The translations under genes were made by a program, and so were the position numbers. Shown piece by piece: positions 16,099 to 24,658 of a stretch of DNA of 64,000 nt (position 1 is the first letter of the stretch; each line of letters begins with the position of its first letter). The notes beneath the pieces are model-generated. The model was not told where the DNA came from and ran no database searches. It saw only the letters and a list, made by a program, of their open reading frames with translations. Source of the stretch: Nitrosomonadales bacterium (GTDB lineage Bacteria > Pseudomonadota > Gammaproteobacteria > Burkholderiales > Gallionellaceae); contig JACRME010000008.1 of assembly GCA_016235045.1 (NCBI GenBank), positions 496,001 to 560,000 on the forward strand. The letters are read 5' to 3'.

Positions 16099-18243
16099 AT
16101 GAAGCAATCCATGAAAGTGCTGTTTCACCTGATAGCGACCGCGCTGACCATGCTGGTTCTGGCACTTTCCGGTTGCGGGGGAACCGGCGGCGGCGACAAT
16201 GTCGGCGTGAACGGGCCCGCCCCCTCAATCACCGGGGTCGCAGCGACCGGCGGGCCGATCATCGGAGAAATCACCCTCAAGGATTCGTCCTCTCCCGCGC
16301 AAGTGTTGCACGGCATGACTTCCAGCGACGGCTCTTTCGTTTTCAACACCACGGGCCTGACAGCGCCTTATATTCTCCGGGCGACTGCCGGGGGCAAGAA
16401 TCTGTATTCGATATCGGCCACTGACATCGGTATTGCCAACATATCCCCACTGACAAGCATCGTGGTCAGTGTCGCCGCCGGCGGCGCCGATCTGGATGCA
16501 TTATTCAATGCGAATCCCGTCGATCTAGCGGCCACAGTCGCCGCCATCCCCACTGCGGAGACGGCAGTTCAGGACGCCTTGGCACCCATGCTGAGTCTCT
16601 ATGGCGCGAACGGCAACATACTCAACTCTGCGTTCAACGCAAATCATGCCGGCGCCGATGCGCTCCTGGACGTCATCGACGTAACGATCTCGGCAGGCCC
16701 GGGAGCCACCATCACCATCACCAACAAGGCCAATGCCTCGGTTATTTTTACCGCAGCGGCATCAGACGTCTACGCAGGCACGGTCGGCGCGCTTAATGTG
16801 GTGGGGACGAATATCCCGCCGGTTCCGGCGGAAACGCTGGGGGCATCGCTTTACCGGACAAATTGCTCCGGCTGTCACGGCGACATCTCCAACTCCACCG
16901 TCATCGGCAGAAACTCGGTCAACACGATCCTGACGGCAATCGCCACCGATGTCGGCGGCATGGGCAACCTGTCCGCGCTGTCCACTTCCGATATCCAGTC
17001 CATCAGCGCCGCCATTCCGGGAACCGCATCGCCGCCCGCCACCGGCGGTGCGGCCCTGTACACGGCAAACTGCGCGGGCTGCCACGGCCCCCTGGCGACC
17101 TCGACCAAACTGGGCGCCACCTTCGTCCGCATCCAGAACGCAATTTCATCCAACGCGGGCGCCAGCACGGGAGCCGGCATGGGCCGCCTGTCCACCCTCA
17201 GCGCTGCCGATCTCCAGGCCATCGTGGTCGCCCTCAATCAAACCCCGACCACGCCGGTCACGCCCACCCTGGACGGCGCCACGCTCTATGCCAACAACTG
17301 TGCCGGCTGCCACGGTCCACTGGCCACTTCCACCAAAAAAGGTCTGACGCTCGCGCGCTTTACGGCTGCCGTCACCACCAACAGTGCGACCACCGGAATG
17401 GGATACCTCTCCACCTTGACCACCGCCCAGGTGGAGGCCCTCATTGCGGTGTTGCCCGCGGCAGCGCCGGCACCGGGCGCATCGGCCGGTGAAATCCTGT
17501 ATGAGGCAAATTGCACCGGTTGCCACGGCGCTTTCCTGTCGTCTGCCAAGGCAGGACCGACCATGACTTCCGTCAGGATACAGGGTGCCATCACCGCCAA
17601 TACAGGCGGGATGGGGATGCTCTCCACCCTCACCGCACAGGACGTTACCGATATCGCAACCGCGTTGGCCGCGCTCCCCGCCCCCGTGGTCGCGACTGAC
17701 GGACCCGGCCTGTATGCGACATATTGCGCCGGCTGCCACGGCCCGCTGGCAACCTCGACCAAAGGCGGGGCCACTGCAGCCAAGATACTGGCCACCATCA
17801 ACTCCACCGTCCCGGCCAGGGCGACCGCCATGGGCACTGCCCTTCTCAAGGCGCTCACCACAGCCCAGATCGATCTGATCGCAGCCGCCTTGTTGCCGAT
17901 TGCCCCTCCTGCCTGCGGTAGCTGCCATAACGTCACGCCCACGACGCTCACCACCAGGAGACACACATTGCATCTGAGCACCACCACCAGTTCCCAGGTC
18001 AACAGCAGGTTCCCCGCCGCCGACCAACGCTGCGGTACCTGTCACGGTGCCGGATACACAAGCACAACCAATGTTGCGGCGACGCACAACGACGGGATTG
18101 TGGATATCGCTGCCAACGCCGCCACGGCGATAGCCCCGTATAACGGCCCGATAAACTGGGTGCCCCCCGTACGCGATGCCAACGGCGCAATCACCACCGC
18201 AGGCACCTGCACGCCCGCATGTCACGGCAGGAAGAACTGGTAG
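16099..18243 (+). CDS. Surface lipoprotein with five tandem mono-heme domains and three C-terminal hemes
   Basis: A 714-residue probable outer-membrane lipoprotein: signal peptide with lipobox LSGC (Cys26). Residues ~43-125 resemble a carboxypeptidase-regulatory/Ig-like surface domain (GVAATGGPIIGEITLKD, GSFVFNTTGLTAPYIL). After a spacer come five cytochrome c-like repeats with CxGCH at residues 256, 325, 401, 472 and 543, about 70 residues apart, each with a downstream Met-rich GMGxLSxL segment that may give the sixth ligand. The tail has CGSCH (606), CGTCH (645) and an unusual CTPACH (CX3CH, 704). It lies 181 bases before mtoA on the same strand, so it is a candidate extracellular partner of the MtoAB conduit. 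I know no named family with this layout. Confidence 0.8.
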   Translation: MKQSMKVLFHLIATALTMLVLALSGCGGTGGGDNVGVNGPAPSITGVAATGGPIIGEITLKDSSSPAQVLHGMTSSDGSFVFNTTGLTAPYILRATAGGKNLYSISATDIGIANISPLTSIVVSVAAGGADLDALFNANPVDLAATVAAIPTAETAVQDALAPMLSLYGANGNILNSAFNANHAGADALLDVIDVTISAGPGATITITNKANASVIFTAAASDVYAGTVGALNVVGTNIPPVPAETLGASLYRTNCSGCHGDISNSTVIGRNSVNTILTAIATDVGGMGNLSALSTSDIQSISAAIPGTASPPATGGAALYTANCAGCHGPLATSTKLGATFVRIQNAISSNAGASTGAGMGRLSTLSAADLQAIVVALNQTPTTPVTPTLDGATLYANNCAGCHGPLATSTKKGLTLARFTAAVTTNSATTGMGYLSTLTTAQVEALIAVLPAAAPAPGASAGEILYEANCTGCHGAFLSSAKAGPTMTSVRIQGAITANTGGMGMLSTLTAQDVTDIATALAALPAPVVATDGPGLYATYCAGCHGPLATSTKGGATAAKILATINSTVPARATAMGTALLKALTTAQIDLIAAALLPIAPPACGSCHNVTPTTLTTRRHTLHLSTTTSSQVNSRFPAADQRCGTCHGAGYTSTTNVAATHNDGIVDIAANAATAIAPYNGPINWVPPVRDANGAITTAGTCTPACHGRKNW

Positions 18244-18424
18244 CCTTCCGCGCCGGGTTTGTGAACGCAATCGCCCGACCGGGGCAATTCCGGCCGGGCG
18301 GATCTCTGGACAACCAGAGGCATGAGATTGTTTACTGGCAATTCCGCTGTTCAAGTGTTTCATCGGCACAGTTACACGCACTGCATGACTTGATGATCGC
18401 AATTTGACATGGGAGCAGTGAATA

Positions 18425-19381
18425 ATGAAAACAATCAGCGCAATTGCGGCCCTGTGTGTCGGCATCGCAGCAACCGGCTGGGCAGCCGCGGCACTCGCAG
18501 AAATCACGCCTGCCAATGACCTCGTGCTCAAAGGCGATGCCAAATGCACCTACTGCCACGACGAGGCCGATTCTCCCGAACTGCTTGCCATCGGCATGAC
18601 ACGCCACGGCGTTATGGCGGACGAACGCACGCCGACCTGCACCAGTTGCCACGGCGAAAGCAGCGAGCACGTCAACTACAAAGGCAGCGCCAAACCGCCG
18701 AAACCGGATCGCACTTTCGGCAAGAAGACACAGACTCCCGTTTCCGATCGTAACGAAGCCTGCCTGACCTGCCATTCAGGCGACCGCAAACGTCACTTGT
18801 GGGAAGGCAGTACGCACCAGATCCACGATGTCGCCTGCACTTCATGCCACCAGGTACATGTGGGACATGACAACGTAACCGACAAGCGCACCGAGCCCGA
18901 GGTGTGTTTCGCATGCCACAAGGAACAGCGCGCCCAGATCAACCGGCAATCCCACCATCCGGTGGTGGAGGGCAAAATGTCCTGTTCCGATTGCCATAAC
19001 CCGCACGGATCGGCCGGCCCGAAACTGATGAAACGCTATAGCGTGGTGGAGACCTGCTACACCTGCCATATGGAAAAGCGCGGGCCGTTCGTGCACAACC
19101 ACCAGCCGGTCAACGACGACTGCACCAATTGCCACATGCCGCACGGCACCACCGCCGATTACCTGCTGAAGGCGCGTCCGCCCCTGGTTTGCTACCAATG
19201 CCACAGCGGCCACGGCATTCCGGGTGTTGCCGGCATTGCCCCCGGAATCACGACGTCCGCCAAGGCCGATACCAACATCGAACAAGGGCGCGGCTGCCTG
19301 AACTGCCACACCGAGATACACGGCAGCAACAATCCGAACGGCGGGGACAAGCTTCTCCCGCCGGCCTTCTTCTTGCAGTAA
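18425..19381 (+). CDS. mtoA: Decaheme periplasmic cytochrome MtoA/MtrA (DmsE family)
   Basis: The electron-carrying half of an outer-membrane porin-cytochrome conduit. It is 318 residues with a signal peptide (cut near ALA, residue 25) and exactly ten CxxCH sites at about 41, 72, 113, 138, 161, 187, 211, 233, 256 and 291. Distal His ligands occur in repeated segments such as STHQIHDVACTSCH and HHPVVEGKMSCSDCH, as in MtrA/MtoA/PioA. GGGAGCAGTGAATA precedes the ATG. The barrel gene follows after 14 bases. In Sideroxydans MtoA takes part in Fe(II) oxidation and in Shewanella MtrA in metal reduction, so direction is open here. Confidence 0.93.
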   Translation: MKTISAIAALCVGIAATGWAAAALAEITPANDLVLKGDAKCTYCHDEADSPELLAIGMTRHGVMADERTPTCTSCHGESSEHVNYKGSAKPPKPDRTFGKKTQTPVSDRNEACLTCHSGDRKRHLWEGSTHQIHDVACTSCHQVHVGHDNVTDKRTEPEVCFACHKEQRAQINRQSHHPVVEGKMSCSDCHNPHGSAGPKLMKRYSVVETCYTCHMEKRGPFVHNHQPVNDDCTNCHMPHGTTADYLLKARPPLVCYQCHSGHGIPGVAGIAPGITTSAKADTNIEQGRGCLNCHTEIHGSNNPNGGDKLLPPAFFLQ

Positions 19382-19395
19382 TCGGGAGCTAAATC

Positions 19396-21768
19396 ATGAA
19401 CGGCAAAATGACTCCAAAAAGATTCCGCCTGACACCCGTCACCGCCGCATTGCTGGCTGTTTTCGGCAGCGCCCTGGCCGAAGAGAACAGCGAAGTGCAA
19501 CAACTGACCACGCCGGAAAGTTACCTCAGTACCGGGGCGGCCCATGTCAACAGCACCCTGGATGCCAAGCGGTTCGGCCAGTACACCGGCATGAACCAGG
19601 ACGGCTACTATGGCGTGGCCGATTTCGACCTGGTGAAGCGCGACGACGAAAAGGGCAAGTGGACCATCATCAAAGGACGCAATCTCGGCCTGGACACCCT
19701 CGAGCTGGGCGTGTCGCAACAGAAACAGGGAGACTGGAAATACACGGTGGAATTGAACAATATCGTGCGCAACGATCCTTACATCATCCATACCGGCATG
19801 GCCGGCATCGGCACTGCCACGCCGGTCGTGAATCTGATCGCCAACCCCCTCCCCGATATCGCCGGCACCTGGGGCGCCACCGGCGCCGGGAGCGCCAACG
19901 AGTTCGCGACGAGTAACGGCATTCCCGGCTCGGATACGGAACTCAGGATAAAACGCAGCGCATTTGGAATCACTGCGGAAAAACGCCTCTCGCCGGACTG
20001 GACGATCGAAGCCAGCTTCAGGAACGAAACCAGGAAGGGCGCGCGCCTGTTCGGCCGGGCAGGTCTGGCTTCGGATCAGATTGCCGTCGGCATACCGACG
20101 CTGCCTTTGTCCTCCGGAAACTGGGCCGTGCTGTTGACGCCGGAGCCCCTCAGTTCATCGATCCGGCAAATCGACCTCACCGCGAATTACGTCCGGGAAC
20201 GTTACGCCCTCTCCGGCGGTTATTACGGGTCGTTCTATGTCAACGATTTCGGCAGCCTGTCGCCTTCGGTTCCGGGAACGCTGAACCGCGGCCCGTTGAC
20301 GCCGGGCGGGACGCCCGCCGGTGCATTGTCCATACAGCAGATGGCCTCATCCCCGATAGCCCTGCCGCCCGACAACCAGGCGCATCAGCTTTATCTGGGA
20401 GGCAAATGGGATTACTCGCAGGCGACGCATGCCAACTTCAACCTGTCCTACACCCATGCCACCCAGAACGAGAGCTTTGCCGCGCAAGGGCTTGCGCCTA
20501 CCGCCCCTACCGCCCCGGCAAGCCTGGGCGGGGTCGTGAATACCACGCTGGCGCAAATAGGAATCAACTCGCGCGCCGGCAAAGACCTCTCGATCAATGC
20601 CAGTCTGCGTTACGAGAAGCGGGACGACCGGACGCCCGTCCACATCTACAACATCGGTGCCATCGGCGGCGGACTGGACAACACAACCAACTGGCCTTCC
20701 GCATCGCAGACGCGCACGCTGGCAAAACTGGACAGCACTTATCGTCTGGGCAAAGGCTATTCCGCCTTGCTGGGAGCGGACTGGGAGAACAAGAAAATGC
20801 CCCCGCTCCCGGCCAACACGGCCATCTTCCCGAACCAGGTTTTCGTGCGCCCGACCTTGAATGAATACGGACTGCGCGCCGAATTGCGCAAATCCCTGTC
20901 GGAAACGCTGAACGCCGCAATCGGCGTTGAATACAAAAAACGCAAAGGCAGCGGGGACTGGATGACATCGTCCACCCTGGTCGGCACGCCCAATCTCGTT
21001 GCGCCCGGCACCATCAACCGGGTACTGCCCGACATGTACATGGACCGCAATCGCAGCAAGCTGAGGGGTACGCTTGATTGGGCACCCTCGAACGCCCTGT
21101 CCGCACAAGCGGTGCTGGAACATGCGCGGGACGACTACAAACGCGACGCGCTTGCCCCCGTCGCAGCCGATGCAGGCGCGGGCATACAGGCCTCACCGGT
21201 ACTCGCCGGCGCCCCCATCCCGGGTGCCCGTGTTGTCAACGCCGATTCGTTCACTCTGGATGGTTCCTATGCGATAAACGACGATTGGAAAGCGAACGGC
21301 TACTGGACGCGCAGCGAAAACCGCTGGAACGTCAACAAGGTCAATCTGTCCGACGACACCCGCATCAGCTCCGGCACCGTCGGTCTGGGCATCAAGGGAA
21401 AGGTCAAGGTCTTCCGGGAAGTGGGGCTGGACTTGATTGCCATGCAGGAACGGACGACCTTCACCAACGTGCTCACCACGGCGGCCGGCACCGGAAACAT
21501 CGTCGGATTCAACGGGACGACCAGCCCCGGTGGCAATTACCTGCCCAGCATCAGAAACCATTCCAGGAAAGTGAACTTGTATGGCATCTACGGCCTGGAA
21601 AAGAACGTGGATGTTGTAATGAGCATGGCCTACCAGCACTTCGATACAGACGACTGGCAATGGGGATACAAGGGCATCCCGTTCATCTATTCCGACAACA
21701 CGACCGTCTCCCAGCCCACGACGCAGAACCTGTGGATGCTTGCGGCGCGTTTCATCTACAGGATGTGA
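19396..21768 (+). CDS. mtoB: Outer-membrane beta-barrel MtoB/MtrB (PioB family)
   Basis: A 790-residue protein with a signal peptide (cut near ALA, residue 28), predicted to form the ~26-strand barrel that sheathes MtoA. It has the alternating pattern throughout (LELGVSQQKQGDWKYTVELNN, IRQIDLTANYVRERYALSGGYYGSFY, KVNLYGIYGLEKNVDVVMSMAYQHF). There is no cysteine at all in the mature protein, so it lacks the N-terminal CxxC of gammaproteobacterial MtrB, as expected for MtoB/PioB types. The last residue is Met rather than the usual Phe of barrel proteins. GGGAGC eight bases upstream supports the start. Convergent with the CbcL-like gene. Confidence 0.9.
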   Translation: MNGKMTPKRFRLTPVTAALLAVFGSALAEENSEVQQLTTPESYLSTGAAHVNSTLDAKRFGQYTGMNQDGYYGVADFDLVKRDDEKGKWTIIKGRNLGLDTLELGVSQQKQGDWKYTVELNNIVRNDPYIIHTGMAGIGTATPVVNLIANPLPDIAGTWGATGAGSANEFATSNGIPGSDTELRIKRSAFGITAEKRLSPDWTIEASFRNETRKGARLFGRAGLASDQIAVGIPTLPLSSGNWAVLLTPEPLSSSIRQIDLTANYVRERYALSGGYYGSFYVNDFGSLSPSVPGTLNRGPLTPGGTPAGALSIQQMASSPIALPPDNQAHQLYLGGKWDYSQATHANFNLSYTHATQNESFAAQGLAPTAPTAPASLGGVVNTTLAQIGINSRAGKDLSINASLRYEKRDDRTPVHIYNIGAIGGGLDNTTNWPSASQTRTLAKLDSTYRLGKGYSALLGADWENKKMPPLPANTAIFPNQVFVRPTLNEYGLRAELRKSLSETLNAAIGVEYKKRKGSGDWMTSSTLVGTPNLVAPGTINRVLPDMYMDRNRSKLRGTLDWAPSNALSAQAVLEHARDDYKRDALAPVAADAGAGIQASPVLAGAPIPGARVVNADSFTLDGSYAINDDWKANGYWTRSENRWNVNKVNLSDDTRISSGTVGLGIKGKVKVFREVGLDLIAMQERTTFTNVLTTAAGTGNIVGFNGTTSPGGNYLPSIRNHSRKVNLYGIYGLEKNVDVVMSMAYQHFDTDDWQWGYKGIPFIYSDNTTVSQPTTQNLWMLAARFIYRM

Positions 21769-21797
21769 CAACGGAAACGCGCGCGAAGCAATCCAAA

Positions 21798-21833
21798 CGA
21801 GGACGGCAGGCCTTGTATCCCCTGCCGTCCTCG
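21798..21833. terminator. Hairpin between convergent mtoB and the CbcL-like gene
   Basis: A perfect 13-bp stem (CGAGGACGGCAGG and its complement) around a ten-base loop lies 29 bases after mtoB and 10 bases after the minus-strand gene. Neither side has a strong T-run, but the position between two converging genes argues for a two-way transcription stop. Confidence 0.65.
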
Positions 21834-21843
21834 TCAAACGGCG

Positions 21844-23823
21844 CTACCTGCCGAAGAATCCGATCGCGATCACCGCGAGCAACGTCAGGCCGATGGCGAT
21901 CAGCGTCAGCCCGAGTATCTTGGACGCGCGCGTCATCTGCGGCGCCGGTGCATCCACCAGGTATTTTTCCAGCTCGCCCGAGTCCACCAGCCGCTGGTAG
22001 TAGGCGGGATGGTCTTTGCGGAAATCCTCCAGCGACTGCGTGCCGGTGAACATCACCACGTCCGGCGGCGGCAGTTTGTCGGGGCGGAAGTGGTTGTTGA
22101 AGAAGTGCACCGTGAACAGGAACACCGCCGCCAGGAAACCCTCTTCGCCATGCACCAGCGTGGCCACGTTGAACACCCAGCCCGGCAGGTAAGTCGCCGT
22201 CACGTGCGGGAAGGCCAGCATCAGGCCGCTCCAGCCGATGATGTTCACGCCCCAGAAAACCGCCCAGTAGTCGAACTTCTCGAAGTAGGTCCAGCGGTCG
22301 AATCTGGGCTTGTCGCCCCTGCCGAAGAACCACTTGAACATGGCCCAGGCGTCGCTGAAGTCCTTCCAGTTCGGGATGAACGAATCCGGGCCGAACCAGC
22401 GGAAGGTCTTGCTGCGGAATATCCCCGCCATCACCCACACGAAGTGGATGAGGAAGATGGTCACAAATGCGGCGGCGCAGAAACGGTGGATCATGCCGAC
22501 GATGCGCGGACCGCCCAGCGCCTGCGCCACCAGCGGCGCCCACGAGCTCGATGCATAGAGCGCGGTCATACCGGTCAGGATCAGCGTCATGGTGATGACC
22601 GCAAACGTCAGGTGCGCCAGACGCCACCCCCATTTGAAGCGCTTGAAATGCTTCTTCTCGTCCAGCTTCAATCCCTTGAGATCGATGTACGGCATCGGCT
22701 TGCCGGCCTTGCGATCCTGCGATTCGCGGTAGTACCAGAGCAGCGAATGCGTCCAGAAGAAGGCGAACACGAAAATCAGCAGTCCGACCATGAACATCGA
22801 GGCGATGTACAACTGCGGATATTTCTTGAAATCGTGGTTGTTGGCATGCGGGCCGAAAGACATGAACCCCGGCGTCGCGTCGTGCATGCCCGGTTTCTTG
22901 TCGTTATGGCACTTCTGGCAGGTCTTCATCCGGTTTTTGGACGAAACCTTGGCATTCGGATCGTCGACCGCGCGGATATCGTGACTGCCATGGCAATCGG
23001 CGCAGCGTGCCGTGTAGGAGTAGCCGAGGCGGTTGACCTGGCCGTGATAAGTGTCGGTATAGCTCTTCAACTCTTCCGTATGACAGCTGCCGCAGGCATT
23101 GACGTTGGCCAGCTTGAAGGCGTCCGACGAAGTGTTCACGATGGCATGACTGGTATGGCAGTCGGTACACACCGCCGCCTTGACGTTGCCCTTGTCGAGC
23201 ACCTCTTCGCCGTGGATGGAAGCGGTGTAATCCTCGAACTGGTCTTCATGGCACTTCTCGCCGCAGGTCTTGGGGATTTCCTTGTGCCAGACCGTGCGCC
23301 TGGTCGTGCCGGCAGCCGGGACATTGAATTCGTGCGAGCTGTGGCAGTCTTCGCAAGTGGCCTTGGCGTGGGAAGGATCGTCCTTGTCGGGACGCGCATG
23401 GAAGGAGTTCCTGTAGGCTTCGATGTTCTGCACCACCAGTCCCAGCCGCGATTTCTCTTCCGTCAGATTTTCCTTCCTGGCGGTTTCCCACAGCGCCTCG
23501 TGGCAGGAAACGCAATTGGGCTTCGCCGCATCGGGATTCTTCCGGTGCCGCGCGACGGCGTCGGTGATCTCGGTGTGGCAATCGACGCATTGCATGTCGC
23601 CGTGCGTGCCCTTCGCGAACTTGATTGTGTTCAGTGCGGCAAGCGCCCGCATCTCGCCGTCCTTGCCGGCGACCTCCAGCTTGCCTTTCTTGCCGTCGTG
23701 GCAGGTGAGGCAGCTTGCGTTGTCGAGTATTGTTGTTTCAGCCTGCCCCCAAGCCGGACCGGCAAGCGCAAAACCGGCAACCAGCAATGCCATGGCAGCG
23801 ATATACAGTCTTTGTGGGTTCAT
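21844..23823 (-). CDS. CbcL-like inner-membrane cytochrome: nine-heme c domain fused to a b-type cytochrome
   Basis: A 659-residue fusion. After a signal peptide (to ~26) a periplasmic part carries nine heme sites at about residues 38, 79, 104, 157, 187, 219, 244, 274 and 302; the fifth is CGEKCH (CX3CH). From ~338 there is a membrane cytochrome b of the HydC/FdnI class with histidine-bearing helices (WRLAHLTFAVITMTLILTG, IHRFCAAAFVTIFLIHFVW, LVHGEEGFLAAVFLFTVHFF) and a C-terminal helix. This nine-heme c plus b layout is that of Geobacter CbcL, which passes electrons from menaquinol to periplasmic cytochromes at low potential. The start has AGGTTGAAGAGC upstream. The small cytochrome gene precedes it by 82 bases. 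Family likeness is by architecture. Confidence 0.85.
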   Translation of the reverse strand: MNPQRLYIAAMALLVAGFALAGPAWGQAETTILDNASCLTCHDGKKGKLEVAGKDGEMRALAALNTIKFAKGTHGDMQCVDCHTEITDAVARHRKNPDAAKPNCVSCHEALWETARKENLTEEKSRLGLVVQNIEAYRNSFHARPDKDDPSHAKATCEDCHSSHEFNVPAAGTTRRTVWHKEIPKTCGEKCHEDQFEDYTASIHGEEVLDKGNVKAAVCTDCHTSHAIVNTSSDAFKLANVNACGSCHTEELKSYTDTYHGQVNRLGYSYTARCADCHGSHDIRAVDDPNAKVSSKNRMKTCQKCHNDKKPGMHDATPGFMSFGPHANNHDFKKYPQLYIASMFMVGLLIFVFAFFWTHSLLWYYRESQDRKAGKPMPYIDLKGLKLDEKKHFKRFKWGWRLAHLTFAVITMTLILTGMTALYASSSWAPLVAQALGGPRIVGMIHRFCAAAFVTIFLIHFVWVMAGIFRSKTFRWFGPDSFIPNWKDFSDAWAMFKWFFGRGDKPRFDRWTYFEKFDYWAVFWGVNIIGWSGLMLAFPHVTATYLPGWVFNVATLVHGEEGFLAAVFLFTVHFFNNHFRPDKLPPPDVVMFTGTQSLEDFRKDHPAYYQRLVDSGELEKYLVDAPAPQMTRASKILGLTLIAIGLTLLAVIAIGFFGR

Positions 23824-23905
23824 GCTCTTCAACCTGATTACCCCCTGAACGCAGTCTTCATTCGTCCCGGCCACGCGGGCGCCACCAATCGAACCGGAGC
23901 CGGGT

Positions 23906-24259
23906 CTAAAGCGAAAGTATCCAGCGCACGAGTTTCTTCAGTTCTTCCTGGTCCGTAATATCGATGATCTTGTGTTCCTCTTCGGTTCCATCCTCCAGCT
24001 TGACCTTGGGGCCGGTCGTGATGTTCTTGAGCATTTTTTCTTCGCCTTCGGCTTCCTTGCCCTTGTATTTGGCGGCGATCTTCTTGTAGGACGGCCCCTT
24101 CTTGGTTTTATCGATGGCATGGCATTTGAAGCAGTCGTTCTGTTTCAGAATCTTCTTGAACTCGGCGCCTTCATCGTCGGCTGCGCCGGCTGTCATCGAA
24201 AACGCGGCGCCGAGCGTCCCGCACAGCAGCAGAATCCACATCACCTTGATGTTTCTCAT
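23906..24259 (-). CDS. Small mono-heme c-type cytochrome, probable periplasmic shuttle
   Basis: A 117-residue protein with a signal peptide (cut near AGA, residue ~26) and one CFKCH site (43-47), resembling class I cytochromes of the c551/c552 size. The C-terminal helix LKKLVRWILSL is typical. The place where class I proteins have the axial Met is occupied by GTEEEHKIID, and the only later Met (76) sits in a helix, so His96 may be the second ligand. The body is Lys/Glu-rich. It is first in an operon with the CbcL-like gene and, like MtoD in Sideroxydans, could carry electrons between the inner membrane and MtoA. GGAGAAAAGCC precedes the ATG. Confidence 0.85.
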   Translation of the reverse strand: MRNIKVMWILLLCGTLGAAFSMTAGAADDEGAEFKKILKQNDCFKCHAIDKTKKGPSYKKIAAKYKGKEAEGEEKMLKNITTGPKVKLEDGTEEEHKIIDITDQEELKKLVRWILSL

Positions 24260-24336
24260 GGCTTTTCTCCTCTAAAAAAACTCGGGCTCAACAATTAGCA
24301 TCTTCACCCCGGTTCCGCCATACGCATTACTACTAC

Positions 24337-24453
24337 TTAAACTTTGCTTGCCAGGATGGTCTTGCGGCCGCGCGGCCTCCGCAAGGCGGGATCAAGGCCA
24401 CCCTTCAACATCCCCCATTGCAGTTGAAATATCGACACACTGATATTCTTCAT
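24337..24453 (-). CDS. Possible 38-residue small protein (doubtful)
   Basis: A short frame, MKNISVSIFQLQWGMLKGG at its start and ending RKTILASKV, lies between the regulatory module and the mono-heme cytochrome gene on the same strand as the latter. It is basic and has no signal peptide. The upstream GCCGGGAAACGCG is a poor ribosome site. It may be a leader peptide or chance. Confidence 0.22.
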   Translation of the reverse strand: MKNISVSIFQLQWGMLKGGLDPALRRPRGRKTILASKV

Positions 24454-24532
24454 CGCGTTTCCCGGCTAATTATTTGAATTTTCCTTGTGCGACATTCTCT
24501 ACACACACCTGCGCAGTCACCACGGCCTATGA

Positions 24533-24587
24533 GCTTAAAACCGATAAGACCTTGGTTCCCTTATTCTCAGACCTTGGTCTAGTTCCG
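24533..24587. promoter_or_regulatory. Conserved regulatory module, copy 2 (AGACC-TT-GGTCT)
   Basis: GCTTAAAAC, then AGACCTTGGTTC (24547-24558) and AGACCTTGGTCT (24569-24580), exactly 22 bases apart, ending GTTCCG. It matches the module at 15577-15630 in order, spacing and most bases. It lies 72 bases before the histidine kinase start and ~275 bases before the mono-heme cytochrome gene on the other strand. The NarL-type regulator encoded at 26064-26714 is the obvious candidate binder, which would make the pair autoregulated. Confidence 0.68.
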
Positions 24588-24658
24588 CTGCAGCCATCGC
24601 GTGTTACCATTAAATTTGTATCGAACATAATAATCACCTACCTTCCCGAGGGTTTCCC

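Larger units (their letters stand above)
24260..24658. other. Control region between the cytochrome operon and the two-component genes
   Basis: 399 bases between divergent genes. It holds regulatory module copy 2 (24533-24587), a possible 38-codon frame on the minus strand (24337-24453), and an AT-rich stretch at 24600-24650 just before the kinase gene that probably includes its promoter. Nothing else is recognised. Confidence 0.6.

Noticed and set aside
15802-16128. 108-codon minus-strand frame in the divergent control region
   Set aside because: Overlaps the lipoprotein start and the AT-rich promoter zone, has no ribosome site and no recognisable family.
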